The notes beneath the pieces were generated by a model. It had not been told where the DNA came from and ran no database searches. It saw nothing but the letters and a program-made list of their open reading frames with translations. Source: Saprospiraceae bacterium UBA3362 (GTDB lineage: Bacteria > Bacteroidota > Bacteroidia > Chitinophagales > Saprospiraceae). From it: a DNA stretch of 43,845 bases. The stretch is taken from contig DEQQ01000057.1 in the NCBI GenBank assembly GCA_002360455.1, forward strand, positions 1-43,845, written 5' to 3'. The first letter of the stretch is position 1. Every line of letters begins with the position of its first letter. This document shows positions 17,101-25,888 of the stretch, piece after piece. The translations under genes and the position numbers were made by a program.

Positions 17101-17197
17101 GCCTGAGGGATAGTAGTGGAAAGACTGTAAGGCGCAAGGCGACTAACAGTCTTGTAGCGGATAGCCCGACTCCGAAATGAAATGAGGAGGCAGGCCC
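17101..17197 (-). repeat. REP-like palindromic intergenic element, copy 2 (inverted)
   Basis: Read on the minus strand it runs GGGCCTGCC, a weak CTCC/GGAG hairpin, GTCGGGCTATCCGCTA, an 8-bp stem (AAGACTGT at 17121-17128 with ACAGTCTT at 17146-17153), and ATCCCTCAGGC. This is the same order of boxes as the element at 9096-9198. Its termini GCCTG and CAGGC are complementary to each other. It lies just downstream of the minus-strand peroxiredoxin-like gene, as copy 1 lies downstream of the transporter gene. Confidence 0.75.
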
Positions 17198-17210
17198 AAA
17201 TTAAAAATAG

Positions 17211-17732
17211 TCAACAGGTTGAGTAATTTAATAGTGCTAAATAATTCGGCTTATCTGAGGCTAATTTGTGTTTGAATTGTGCGGTTATTTTTCCATTTTC
17301 AATAACAAAAACACCTGGCATTTGAAATCCATCTCCAAGCTGAACTCCAAATCCATGGGCTTTGATTAATCCGGCTTCAATGCCTCGTATCCATGAGTGA
17401 AAACCGAATAATTGATTGAAGGTTCCTTTGGTAAGGCCGAACTCTTGATACAGTTTGCAGTCGGGATCTGATACCTTGTGGAAATTTTCTAGCCTGTACC
17501 GTTTGAAATATTTTTCAGATGCCTCAGCATCTGCCATGTGAATCAGAACCAGGTCTTCATTTTCTTTTAATTGGTCAGTAATCCTTGAAATCTCTTCTAA
17601 GGCTTCTCGACAAAAAATACAACCAAAATGCCTTAGAAAAACCAGCATAATTTTTTTATTGTCGCACAACTCGGTCAATGCAACTCCATCGTGTGTACAA
17701 TATCGGCTCAACATGTTTCGGTTGAAATTCAT
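17211..17732 (-). CDS. Peroxiredoxin-like / SelL-related redox protein
   Basis: A 173-residue thioredoxin-fold protein. MLVFLRHFGCIFCREAL carries a CxxC at residues 38-41 on the first strand-helix unit, the signature of the AhpC/TSA-related 'peroxiredoxin-like' (SelL/PRXL2) family. Later segments (KVSDPDCKLYQEFGL, GDGFQMPGVFVIENGKI) match the family fold, including the cis-Pro before GVFVI. It probably acts as a cytoplasmic thiol reductase or peroxidase; the substrate is unknown. The start is the ATG at 17732, not a TTG 15 nt upstream. It lies 35 nt downstream of mdh on the same strand and is likely cotranscribed with it. Confidence 0.75.
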   Translation of the reverse strand: MNFNRNMLSRYCTHDGVALTELCDNKKIMLVFLRHFGCIFCREALEEISRITDQLKENEDLVLIHMADAEASEKYFKRYRLENFHKVSDPDCKLYQEFGLTKGTFNQLFGFHSWIRGIEAGLIKAHGFGVQLGDGFQMPGVFVIENGKITAQFKHKLASDKPNYLALLNYSTC

Positions 17733-17767
17733 GTTGAGAAAACGCAATTGAAAAAGAAAAGGTTTAG

Positions 17768-18703
17768 TTAGGCCGAAGGCAGATCATCATAAACATCCAT
17801 GGTGGACTTAACTTCGCTTGCAGATGCATTCAGTAGAGCTTGTTCTGAATCGGATAATTTTAATTCAATAATTTGCTCGATTCCATTTCTGCCCAACTTA
17901 ACAGGAACGCCCACAAAAACATCTTTTATCCCGTATTGTCCATTAAGTTTTACACAGCAAGGGAAGATTCTTTTTTCGTCCTTGAGTATGGCCTCAACCA
18001 TTTGGGCTGCAGCAGCTCCGGGCGCATACCAAGCAGATGTTCCCATCAATTTTACCAGCTCCCCACCTCCGTACTTTGTTCTTTCTACTATGGCGTTAAG
18101 CTGTTCGGAATCGATCAGTTCGGTCACCGGAATGCCGGATACCGTGGTGAAGCGAGGAAGCGGTACCATAGAATCTCCGTGTCCACCCATTAATATAGCT
18201 TGGATATCCTTAGGCGAGACTTGAAGCGCAGAAGCCAAAAAAGCTCGATATCTTGCCGTATCCAAAATTCCGGCCATCCCTATAACACGCTTTTCATCCA
18301 AGCCTGACACTTTGTACGATGCATAAGTCATAACGTCCAGAGGATTGGAAACTACTATAATGATTGGATTGGAAGAATATTGTAAGCAAGATTTGGTTAC
18401 AGAATTGACAATTCCGGCATTAGTTGAGATCAAATCATCTCTTGTCATCCCCGGTTTTCTAGGAAGTCCGGCAGTAATAACTATTATATCTGAGTTGGCA
18501 GATAAGGCATAATTGTCTGTACCTGTGAGCTTTGTACTGTAATAATCAATTGGAGCTTGTTGCCAAGAATCCAATGCTTTGCCTTGGGCCATTTCGGCCT
18601 TTATATCTATAAGAACCACTTCATTAACAAAATCTCTGTGTGCTAGAACGTTGGCCACTGTAGCGCCTACATTTCCTGCTCCGATCACTGTAACTTTACT
18701 CAT
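17768..18703 (-). CDS. mdh: Malate dehydrogenase
   Basis: A 311-residue NAD-dependent malate dehydrogenase of the LDH-like type. The N-terminal Rossmann motif is GAGNVGATVA (residues 8-17) with an acidic D after the second strand (VVLIDIK) that selects NAD. The substrate loop GLPRKPGMTRDD has Arg where lactate dehydrogenases have Gln, indicating malate/oxaloacetate specificity. The catalytic His lies in LMGGHGDSMVPL, with SNPLDVMTY and GMAGILDTARYR for the Asp-Arg pair. It oxidises malate in the TCA cycle. A TAGTTTTG promoter element lies 34 nt upstream of the ATG, back-to-back with the promoter of the M43 protease genes. Confidence 0.96.
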   Translation of the reverse strand: MSKVTVIGAGNVGATVANVLAHRDFVNEVVLIDIKAEMAQGKALDSWQQAPIDYYSTKLTGTDNYALSANSDIIVITAGLPRKPGMTRDDLISTNAGIVNSVTKSCLQYSSNPIIIVVSNPLDVMTYASYKVSGLDEKRVIGMAGILDTARYRAFLASALQVSPKDIQAILMGGHGDSMVPLPRFTTVSGIPVTELIDSEQLNAIVERTKYGGGELVKLMGTSAWYAPGAAAAQMVEAILKDEKRIFPCCVKLNGQYGIKDVFVGVPVKLGRNGIEQIIELKLSDSEQALLNASASEVKSTMDVYDDLPSA

Positions 18704-18736
18704 ATTTCGTACGTTATGTAATTAATAATTTTGATG

Positions 18737-18744
18737 CAAAACTA
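18737..18744 (-). promoter_or_regulatory. -7 promoter element for mdh (TAGTTTTG)
   Basis: Exact TAnnTTTG on the minus strand, 33 nt before the mdh ATG and 24 nt from the divergent -7 element at 18769-18776. Confidence 0.6.
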
Positions 18745-18768
18745 TGAAAATGGTACCGAAAAATGTCC

Positions 18769-18776
18769 TATTTTTG
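18769..18776 (+). promoter_or_regulatory. -7 promoter element for the M43 protease genes (TATTTTTG)
   Basis: Exact TAnnTTTG, 33 nt upstream of the ATG at 18810. A longer open frame starting at 18744 would contain this element, so the downstream ATG is favoured. Confidence 0.55.
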
Positions 18777-18809
18777 AGTCTTTATTTATCACATATTAGA
18801 AAAAAAATT

Positions 18810-20324
18810 ATGAGTAATCGTATCGCTTTATGGATTTTAGTCGCAGTAGCTCCTGTATTTGCATTTGCACAGCAGCCAGTAGGAATGTGCGGGACAAGCA
18901 TTGAGGATCAGGCAATTATCAAGCAGAGGATGATGGAAAATAGAGCTTATTATGAATCTCATAATTTGCCTAGAACCGGAGCAAAGAAGTACATTCCTGT
19001 GAGATATCACTTGTATGCCAAAGCTGATGGTACAGGAAGATTGGCTCCTCGAGCTTGTTTTGAGAACCTTTGTGCCATCAATAAGTTGTATGCAGACCAA
19101 GAAATTGAGTTTTATATAAAAGATATTAAGTTTACCAATAATGAGGCTGTGTACAATGACCCTTCCTCTACCGTTTCGGCTTCTATTTTGGCTGCTACCG
19201 CAGGAGGTACCAATAGGAATGCAATCAATATTTTTGTCGCCAGTAAAGCCAATGGAGCAGTGCCGGGAGTGTTGGCATTTTATAGCCCTTCCGGAGATTA
19301 TATTGTAAGTGATTTTAGATATGTAAATTCTAATGGAACTACATTGGCACATGAAATAGGCCATTTTTTCTCCCTTGCCCATACTTTTTATGGATGGGAA
19401 TGTGGAGATTTTTCGGTCAATGCGCCTCCTGTTCAGGCTTGTTATAATATTTTGGTAGAGTATGTGGACAGAACCAAGCTATACACCAATGGAAAATTGC
19501 ATTGCAATATTTCTGCAGATGGATTCTGTGATACTCCTGCCGACTATAATTTGGGTTTTGGGTGGAGTGGAGGCTGCTCATGGTCAGGTACCGTAAAAGA
19601 TAGAGACGGAGCTGCATTGGATCCCGATGAAAGAAATATGATGAGCTATTTTTTAAATTGTTTGGCCACTTTTTCAGGAGAACAAAAGGCTGCTATAGAT
19701 AAGGATTATAATTCTGTGCAAAGAGCATTTCTGAGGACTCCTGCTTATTTGGAAAAACCGGAAGTAACCGATGCTGTAAACTATATAGCTCCGGTAAAAA
19801 GCGAAATAGCTTCGGGATATGACAAAGTGAAGTTTGATTGGGATCCGGTTCCTAATGCAACGGCCTACCTGTTTGAAGTTGCTGAGCTTGCCAATTTTGT
19901 CACCGGATTAAATTATTATATTGTAAGAGGAACAGATACTACATTGACCAATCTAAAGGCTTCAAAAAAATATTATTGGAGAGTATTTCCTTATAATCCT
20001 AACAGTTTTTGCAATACAACAACTACTCAAACATTCAGTACACCTTCTTTTAAGGTAGCCAATCATGATCTGCCGGAAGAAGTGAAATCTGCACAAGTAT
20101 TATATTCTGACTCACAAGATTATTTGTCGATAGAGCTTTCGGAATATAAAAAAGCTCAAATTCAAATATTGAATGTTCACGGGCAGTTGATTTCGCAGAA
20201 GGAAGTTGAACTGGGAATAGGTCAAAATTTGACAGAACTCAATATTCAAGTTCCGGGGCTTTATTTTTATTCAATTAAGTCTGGAGCAGAGTACTTGGCC
20301 TCAGGTAAATATCTTAAAAAGTAA
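18810..20324 (+). CDS. Secreted M43-type zinc metalloprotease, T9SS cargo (paralogue A)
   Basis: A 504-residue secreted protease. The signal peptide MSNRIALWILVAVAPVFAFA is followed by a catalytic domain with HEIGHFFSLAH at residues 181-191 (HExxHxxxxxH, metzincin/pappalysin type) and a Met-turn NMMSYF near 276-281. Disulfide-prone cysteines surround WECGDF, CDTPADY and GGCSW. A fibronectin type III-like domain (about 340-430, ending YYWRVFPYN) and a T9SS sorting domain of about 75 residues follow. The start was moved to the ATG at 18810 because it gives a clean signal peptide and sits 33 nt after a -7 element. Paralogue B follows 15 nt downstream. It probably degrades extracellular protein. 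Confidence 0.85.
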   Translation: MSNRIALWILVAVAPVFAFAQQPVGMCGTSIEDQAIIKQRMMENRAYYESHNLPRTGAKKYIPVRYHLYAKADGTGRLAPRACFENLCAINKLYADQEIEFYIKDIKFTNNEAVYNDPSSTVSASILAATAGGTNRNAINIFVASKANGAVPGVLAFYSPSGDYIVSDFRYVNSNGTTLAHEIGHFFSLAHTFYGWECGDFSVNAPPVQACYNILVEYVDRTKLYTNGKLHCNISADGFCDTPADYNLGFGWSGGCSWSGTVKDRDGAALDPDERNMMSYFLNCLATFSGEQKAAIDKDYNSVQRAFLRTPAYLEKPEVTDAVNYIAPVKSEIASGYDKVKFDWDPVPNATAYLFEVAELANFVTGLNYYIVRGTDTTLTNLKASKKYYWRVFPYNPNSFCNTTTTQTFSTPSFKVANHDLPEEVKSAQVLYSDSQDYLSIELSEYKKAQIQILNVHGQLISQKEVELGIGQNLTELNIQVPGLYFYSIKSGAEYLASGKYLKK

Positions 20325-20339
20325 TTGGATCCGGTAACG

Positions 20340-21815
20340 ATGAATAAAACAAAACTTGCTATTGTTAGCATAGCTTGGCTATTGGGTATTGCGCATAATT
20401 CTTTTTCGCAGCAATATTGCGGCACATCAACGCAAGATCAGCATCATTGGATTGTCTCTATGGAATCCGGTCAGCATTCCACGCATGATTTTAAAGCTAC
20501 AAGCTACATTCCTCTTCAAGTTCACAATGTTGGAAATGATAATGGAAGTTCTTATTACGCCATGTGGTATTTGTTGGAATCTCTTTGTACATTAAATGAA
20601 GATTTTAAGTCAAGTGGAATTCAATTCTATTTGGAAAATCCGATTCATTATATAGCAAAAACAGCTTGGAATAATCATCCTGAATTTGATGCCGGCGAAG
20701 AAATGATGATCGCGAACAATGTGCAAGATCAAGTGAACTGTTATATCGTTCAAAATCCTGCGGGGAACTGTGGGTACTATACTTATGGTGGAGATGGAGT
20801 TGCATTGGGCAAAGGCTGTATGGGGAGATTAAATCACACATGGGCACATGAATTAGGTCATTTCTTTTCTTTGCCTCATACCTTTTTTGGATGGGAAGGA
20901 ATTGATTATAAAATTACAAAGCCCACAAGAGATTACCAAAATCAAGTATGGACTCCGATAGAAAACTTGGATAGGACAAATTGCTCTCAAGCAGCCGACC
21001 GTTTTTGCGATACTTATCCTGATTATATCAGCGATCGTTGGTCCTGTGATGTGAATCAAAGAGGAGCTTTAATACGAGATTTAAATGACAGCACAACTTT
21101 AGTGGACGGAACATTATTTATGTCCTATGCAAATGATCGATGCATGAACCGATTTTCTGATGAACAGGTGCAGCAGATGTATAGAAACTACAATAACAAT
21201 CGACAGATTTTGAAAAGGTCAAATGTTATACCATTGGTACTTGGTAATGATGATTTGAATATTGCTTTTCCGGCAGACAGCTCGACTATTTTTTATAAGC
21301 ACAACACTTTTAGTTGGGCGAAATTGAATAATGCTAAATACTTGGTACAAGTTTCAAGATTTCCATCATTTAGTTCCAATCTCACTAACGTGACTACGGA
21401 TTCGGCATTTATCATGATAGATTCATTGACACCCGGAAAGACCTATTATATGAGAGTAAAGGCTTTTAATGATTTTGATTTCTGCGGAAAAGTTTCGCGC
21501 ACAATTGTTTTTCATATAGAGCCACTTGTTACAAAAGTGAACGAAGCCGAACAGAAAAAAATAATCCTTAGTCCAAATCCGATTTCCGGCGATCGTAAAT
21601 TGGTTATTCAAACTAATGAGGAAAAATTGAATGTACAAGAGTTGCAGTTAATCAATTCATTTGGGCAAGTAACTAAAATAGCTGCTGAAAGAATGGAATT
21701 TTTTGGGAATCAAATTCAAATTGATTTATTTGATTTGCCAAAAGGGGTCTATTTTTTAACATTGAAAACAAAAACGAATTATTATATAAACAAGCTATTG
21801 ATTCAAAATCAATAG
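20340..21815 (+). CDS. Secreted M43-type zinc metalloprotease, T9SS cargo (paralogue B)
   Basis: A 491-residue paralogue of the preceding gene with the same architecture: signal peptide (residues 1-24), CGTSTQDQ opening of the mature protein (CGTSIEDQ in paralogue A), HELGHFFSLPHTFFGWEG with the zinc motif at 170-180, a Met-turn in LFMSYANDR, a fibronectin-like domain ending YYMRVKAFND, and a T9SS sorting domain (LSPNPISGDRKLVIQ to NKLLIQNQ). The start is the ATG at 20340, rather than the in-frame TTG at 20325 that abuts the previous stop. The catalytic cores are clearly related but the flanking sequence has diverged strongly, so this is an old duplication. sucC starts 21 nt after its stop. 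Confidence 0.85.
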   Translation: MNKTKLAIVSIAWLLGIAHNSFSQQYCGTSTQDQHHWIVSMESGQHSTHDFKATSYIPLQVHNVGNDNGSSYYAMWYLLESLCTLNEDFKSSGIQFYLENPIHYIAKTAWNNHPEFDAGEEMMIANNVQDQVNCYIVQNPAGNCGYYTYGGDGVALGKGCMGRLNHTWAHELGHFFSLPHTFFGWEGIDYKITKPTRDYQNQVWTPIENLDRTNCSQAADRFCDTYPDYISDRWSCDVNQRGALIRDLNDSTTLVDGTLFMSYANDRCMNRFSDEQVQQMYRNYNNNRQILKRSNVIPLVLGNDDLNIAFPADSSTIFYKHNTFSWAKLNNAKYLVQVSRFPSFSSNLTNVTTDSAFIMIDSLTPGKTYYMRVKAFNDFDFCGKVSRTIVFHIEPLVTKVNEAEQKKIILSPNPISGDRKLVIQTNEEKLNVQELQLINSFGQVTKIAAERMEFFGNQIQIDLFDLPKGVYFLTLKTKTNYYINKLLIQNQ

Positions 21816-21836
21816 ATAAAATTAAACTAGATCAAT

Positions 21837-23042
21837 ATGAATCTTCACGAATATCAAGGAAAAGAATTATTAACCAGGTTTGGCATTCCGGTACAAAGAG
21901 GATTGGTTGCTACCACCGTGGATGAAGCAGTTGCTGCTTTTCAAAAATTGCAATCAGAGACAGGTACTCAATTCGCTGTTGTAAAAGCTCAGATTCACGC
22001 GGGAGGCAGAGGAAAAGGAGGAGGCATTAAACTGGCAAAAAACCTGGAGGAAGTCAAGCAGTATGCAGGCTCAATTCTAGGCATGATGCTAAAAACACCA
22101 CAAACTCCGGGGGGACTTGAAGGTCCGGGAAAATTGGTTCAAAAAGTGTACATAGCCGAGGACTCTTATGCTCCGGATTTTAATGCTTGTAAAGAATATT
22201 ATTTTTCAATTTTAACCGATAGAGCTTCACAAAAGAATGTCATTATTTATTCTGCTCAAGGAGGCATGGATATCGAAAAGGTAGCAGAAGAAACTCCTCA
22301 TTTAGTATTTAAAGAATTTGTTGACCCTGCTTTAGGAATACAAGATTTTCAATGCAGAAAAATTTCATTCAATCTAGGCTTGGACGGCAATGCATTCAAA
22401 GAAATGAATGTGTTTGTTAAAAAACTGTATACCGCCTTTGTTCAAACCGATTCTGCATTAATAGAAATCAATCCCTGTTTGCGAACCGGAGATGACAGAA
22501 TTGTTGCAGTAGATTGCAAATTTACGATGGACGATAACGCGCTGTATCGCCATCCGGATATTGAAGCTATGAGAGATGAATCTGAAGAAGATCCTACAGA
22601 GGTAGAAGCCAAAGCGGTAAACTTAAATTATGTCAATCTTGATGGTAATGTAGGTTGTATGGTGAACGGAGCCGGATTGGCAATGGCTACCATGGATATA
22701 ATAAAGCTTTCGGGTGGTAATCCTGCTAACTTTCTTGATGTAGGTGGTACAGCAGATGCTGCAAGAGTGGAAGCAGCGTTTCGAATAATATTGAAAGATC
22801 CTGCTGTAAAAGCTATTTTGGTTAATATTTTTGGAGGAATTGTTCGTTGCGACAGAGTGGCTCAGGGAATTGTAGATGCTTATAAAAATATGGGCAATAT
22901 CAATGTACCAATCATTGTCAGGCTACAAGGAACCAATGCAGATATAGCTAAACAAATGATAGACGAATCCGGCTTGAAAGTGTATTCTGCAATTCAATTG
23001 CAAGAAGCAGCCGATTTGGTTAAAAAACTGCTTGTAGCTTAG
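21837..23042 (+). CDS. sucC: Succinyl-CoA synthetase (ADP-forming) beta subunit
   Basis: A 401-residue ATP-grasp subunit that, with SucD, converts succinyl-CoA and ADP/GDP to succinate and ATP/GTP. MNLHEYQGKELLTRFGIPV is the classic N-terminus. The ATP-grasp part shows KAQIHAGGRGKGGGIKLAK, and ALIEINPCL is the metal-binding segment. The C-terminal half has GAGLAMATMDIIKLSGG, NFLDVGGTA and the VNIFGGIVRCD loop. sucD is not in the window, so the alpha subunit is encoded elsewhere. It follows the protease pair by 21 nt with no obvious own promoter element, so it may be partly cotranscribed with them. Confidence 0.96.
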   Translation: MNLHEYQGKELLTRFGIPVQRGLVATTVDEAVAAFQKLQSETGTQFAVVKAQIHAGGRGKGGGIKLAKNLEEVKQYAGSILGMMLKTPQTPGGLEGPGKLVQKVYIAEDSYAPDFNACKEYYFSILTDRASQKNVIIYSAQGGMDIEKVAEETPHLVFKEFVDPALGIQDFQCRKISFNLGLDGNAFKEMNVFVKKLYTAFVQTDSALIEINPCLRTGDDRIVAVDCKFTMDDNALYRHPDIEAMRDESEEDPTEVEAKAVNLNYVNLDGNVGCMVNGAGLAMATMDIIKLSGGNPANFLDVGGTADAARVEAAFRIILKDPAVKAILVNIFGGIVRCDRVAQGIVDAYKNMGNINVPIIVRLQGTNADIAKQMIDESGLKVYSAIQLQEAADLVKKLLVA

Positions 23043-23149
23043 AGTAAGTTTATTCCAAAGTGTATTATTGTTCTTTTGCTTTGAATTAAATCTAACGATT
23101 TTTTTATTTGGTATGAATTCATTGTTGTTTATTAATTCAATCTCAACTA

Positions 23150-24364
23150 ATGGAAGTATTTGAATTAAGTAAATTAAATGGATGGATTCGTAGAGCTATT
23201 GCGCTTAATTTTCAAGAACCGATTTGGATTACGGCAGAGCTGGTCTCGGCCAAAGAAAGTCGAGGACATTGGTACTTAGACTTAGTCGAGAAAAATGAAT
23301 TCGAAGTTTTGGCGCAAAATTCAGCAGTGATTTGGAGTTCCACTTCTTTGTTGTTAAAGAAACAAGCTTCTATAGATCTAAATTCTCTCTTAAGAGCAGG
23401 ACATCAACTCAAGTTACAGGTCATTGTAGACTATCATGTTCGTTACGGTCTTAAGTTGGTGGTTCAGAATATAGATTCAGCGTTTACTCAAGGAGTGCTT
23501 GCAGAACAAAAGCAGAAAATTATTGCGCGTCTTATTTTAGAGAAACTTTGGCAAAGGAACAAAGAAAGAGAATTGCCAAAAGTGGTTCAGCGAATTGCTC
23601 TTATCAGTTCTTCTACAGCTGCGGGTAAGGCGGACTTTGAGCATCAATTATTGCATAATTCTTTTTCTTATTCTTACCGGATTGATTTTTTTTCATCTGC
23701 AATGCAGGGTGATCGTACGGAAGTAGAGCTGGTGTCTGCTTTGGAAAAAATAAACAGGCAATACAATAAATATGATTGTGTTGTGATCATAAGAGGAGGT
23801 GGTGGAAAAATGGATTTAGCCGATTTTGATTCGTATGAAATTGCTAAGAAAATTTCCGAGATGAAATTGCCTGTGATCAGTGGTATCGGGCATCAAATCG
23901 ATGAATCCATCACTGATCTTTGTTCTTTTTATTCTTGTAAAACTCCTACTGCTGTTGCAGAATTTATTCATGCTCAAAATAGAGAATTTGAAACGGAGTG
24001 CGAAGAACTTTTTTCTGCGATACTGCAAGAATCGAATATGTTGTTAAATCAGGAGAGGATAAGTTTGAACAGGATAGAACAGGATATTTATTCTCAGTTG
24101 CAGTTATTTGGTGGCAGAACAAAAACAAATCTGGATATGTTGAAGCTTAATTTAAATCAACATATTCTGGCCAATCTGAGTAGTGTGACATTGTCTCTCT
24201 TCCAAATCGAGTCTCAGGTTCAGGCAAGAGATCCTCGGACAATTCTATCGCAAGGATACACTATAATACTCCAAAACCAAAATTGGATTAAATTAAAACA
24301 ATCTGTAGATCTCAATTCTGCGGTCCATATTAAATTTATTGATGGTGATATTCAAATTAACTAA
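23150..24364 (+). CDS. xseA: Exodeoxyribonuclease VII large subunit
   Basis: A 404-residue catalytic subunit of ExoVII, which degrades single-stranded DNA in both directions. An N-terminal OB-fold (about residues 1-100, WITAELVSAKESRGHWYLDL) leads into the nuclease core with IALISSSTAAGKADFEHQL, the VVIIRGGGGKMDLADFDSYE motif and the PVISGIGHQIDESITDL catalytic block, then a coiled-coil region. It is shorter than the E. coli protein (456), mainly in the C-terminal coiled coil. The small subunit starts 5 nt after its stop, giving a two-gene operon. Confidence 0.95.
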   Translation: MEVFELSKLNGWIRRAIALNFQEPIWITAELVSAKESRGHWYLDLVEKNEFEVLAQNSAVIWSSTSLLLKKQASIDLNSLLRAGHQLKLQVIVDYHVRYGLKLVVQNIDSAFTQGVLAEQKQKIIARLILEKLWQRNKERELPKVVQRIALISSSTAAGKADFEHQLLHNSFSYSYRIDFFSSAMQGDRTEVELVSALEKINRQYNKYDCVVIIRGGGGKMDLADFDSYEIAKKISEMKLPVISGIGHQIDESITDLCSFYSCKTPTAVAEFIHAQNREFETECEELFSAILQESNMLLNQERISLNRIEQDIYSQLQLFGGRTKTNLDMLKLNLNQHILANLSSVTLSLFQIESQVQARDPRTILSQGYTIILQNQNWIKLKQSVDLNSAVHIKFIDGDIQIN

Positions 24365-24369
24365 TCTCT

Positions 24370-24570
24370 ATGGCAAAGAAACAATCTCAATTGAATTATG
24401 ATACAGCATTAGGCGAACTGCAAGAAATCTTAAACAAGATTGCCGGTTCTGAATGTTCTATAGAAGACATTTCTATTAATATTGCTCGGGCCAAGGAACT
24501 GATCCTGTTTTGTAAAACCAAGCTAAAGGGTTTGGAAGAACAAATCAACGAATTTACTATAGACCAGTGA
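24370..24570 (+). CDS. xseB: Exodeoxyribonuclease VII small subunit
   Basis: A 66-residue helical protein with the family pattern NYDTALGELQEILNKI...CSIEDISINIARAKELI and CKTKLKGLEEQI. It binds the coiled-coil arm of XseA to form ExoVII. Its position 5 nt after xseA confirms the call despite its shortness. Confidence 0.92.
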   Translation: MAKKQSQLNYDTALGELQEILNKIAGSECSIEDISINIARAKELILFCKTKLKGLEEQINEFTIDQ

Positions 24571-24627
24571 TGAATATAAACTATAGTAATGATTTGTTGA
24601 GCATTGTATTCACAAATAGGATTTTAT

Positions 24628-25848
24628 TTAAATTCCTTTGATTCTTTCCCAAAATTTTTCTAAATCTCTGCGAGATTGTTTAGGTCTTTCATTTTGAGGC
24701 AGTAAGTCAAGTTGACCGTTGTTTTCTTTTAATTTAAAATGAAAAATGTAATCCTCTGGTTTGCCGAATTGAAAATTAAAAGTACCATATCTTAAATCAT
24801 TGTATTGGATGGTGTCTGGAGCAATTTGCATTGTTGAATAGTATTGATTACTGAACCAAGGTAATACCTGAGATATTTTATTGTTGCCATATTTTGTCAA
24901 TAAATTATTTTGATGATCTAACACAATTAGGCTGTCCAGTTTTTCTTGTTTGTCAAACACAGAATAATAACCGCAATAATATTGGTTTCCCTTTTGTCCA
25001 ATGCAAAACCAAAGAAAATTATTTAATATTGTTGGAGTGCTCAACATCCTGTCTACCTGAACTCCATAAGGCTGCAAGCTGTTTGCAAAGGCTCGTTCTG
25101 CTTTGGCTTTATTGCCAAAGGTGTAAATCATATAGAATGAACTTATTGAAATGCCAAAAAGATTGATCCAAAATCTTATTCTATTTTCTCTGTGATATAG
25201 GCTGACTAAAATTACACAGCTTAAAAAGGGAATTGTGTAAAGTGGGTCCACAATAGCAATATTGGATAGTGAAAATCGATGATCTGTAAATGGCCAAAAC
25301 AGTTGAGTTCCGAAAGTTGTAAAATTGTCTAATATTGGATGGGTTATAATTGAAATAAAAAAGAGAAAGAACCAAGACCAATAGCTCATATTATCGGTGG
25401 AACCAGCTTCTTTAAAATGGTATTTGTAATTTCGTTTCGCGAAGAAGAAAAATCCGACGCCTATAAGAACTATAAAGGGTACTGCGGTCCAGCTTAAAAT
25501 AAAAGAAAGAATCAAACAAACTATGGCTGTCAACGCCATGCCGGACACCAAGCCCAGGCCAAATCCTAAACTGTGAAACCATTTGGACTTTGAAGCTTTG
25601 GATTCATCAAGAGATTTGACCAAGTAAGCCAGTCCAAAAGGAGCAATAGTTGCAAAAAGTAGGGAATGCATGGGCCCTCGATGAAATGCAAGGGCGTCTA
25701 AGGGATTCAAAAATAAATTGGACAGAACATCAAGATCCGGGATGGTTCCTCCTATGGCTCCCCACACCAAAGCTTTGTTCCCTATTTTTCTACCGGCAAC
25801 CAGTTCGCCACAGGCGGCACCAAGCACCATTTGAGTCAAAGAATCCAT
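24628..25848 (-). CDS. Membrane-bound metal-dependent hydrolase, YdjM/DUF457 type
   Basis: A 406-residue membrane protein. The N-terminus MDSLTQMVLGAACGELV, with GTIPDLDVL and AFHRGPMHSLL, is the signature of the YdjM-like family named 'metal-dependent hydrolase'; H, D and H residues in these motifs are the presumed metal ligands, together with HPILDNFTTFG about residue 165-175. About five membrane helices lie between residues 70 and 240, followed by a soluble C-terminal domain of about 150 residues. The substrate is unknown for the family. It is convergent with xseB (57 nt) and divergent from clpB (186 nt). Confidence 0.75.
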   Translation of the reverse strand: MDSLTQMVLGAACGELVAGRKIGNKALVWGAIGGTIPDLDVLSNLFLNPLDALAFHRGPMHSLLFATIAPFGLAYLVKSLDESKASKSKWFHSLGFGLGLVSGMALTAIVCLILSFILSWTAVPFIVLIGVGFFFFAKRNYKYHFKEAGSTDNMSYWSWFFLFFISIITHPILDNFTTFGTQLFWPFTDHRFSLSNIAIVDPLYTIPFLSCVILVSLYHRENRIRFWINLFGISISSFYMIYTFGNKAKAERAFANSLQPYGVQVDRMLSTPTILNNFLWFCIGQKGNQYYCGYYSVFDKQEKLDSLIVLDHQNNLLTKYGNNKISQVLPWFSNQYYSTMQIAPDTIQYNDLRYGTFNFQFGKPEDYIFHFKLKENNGQLDLLPQNERPKQSRRDLEKFWERIKGI

Positions 25849-25888
25849 TGGAAAAGAACCACTTTCAAGCTGAGTTGTTTAATGGGTT

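Larger units (their letters stand above)
16030..17210. other. Gene-poor decayed stretch of about 1.2 kb
   Basis: No intact gene is present. The stretch contains a 32-codon remnant (16290-16388), an inverted-repeat cluster (16445-16481, with further arms at 16544-16553, 16600-16615 and 16660-16669), a second remnant frame with an internal stop (16807-17025) and an inverted REP-like element (17101-17197). The parts at 16030-16289 and 17026-17100 show nothing recognisable. Confidence 0.6.

Noticed and set aside
16030..17210. tRNA or structured ncRNA gene in the gene-free stretch
   Set aside because: No tRNA cloverleaf or known ncRNA pattern was found; only inverted repeats and coding remnants are visible.
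17799..18224. 141-codon plus-strand frame inside mdh
   Set aside because: Antisense shadow of a gene with clear malate dehydrogenase motifs.
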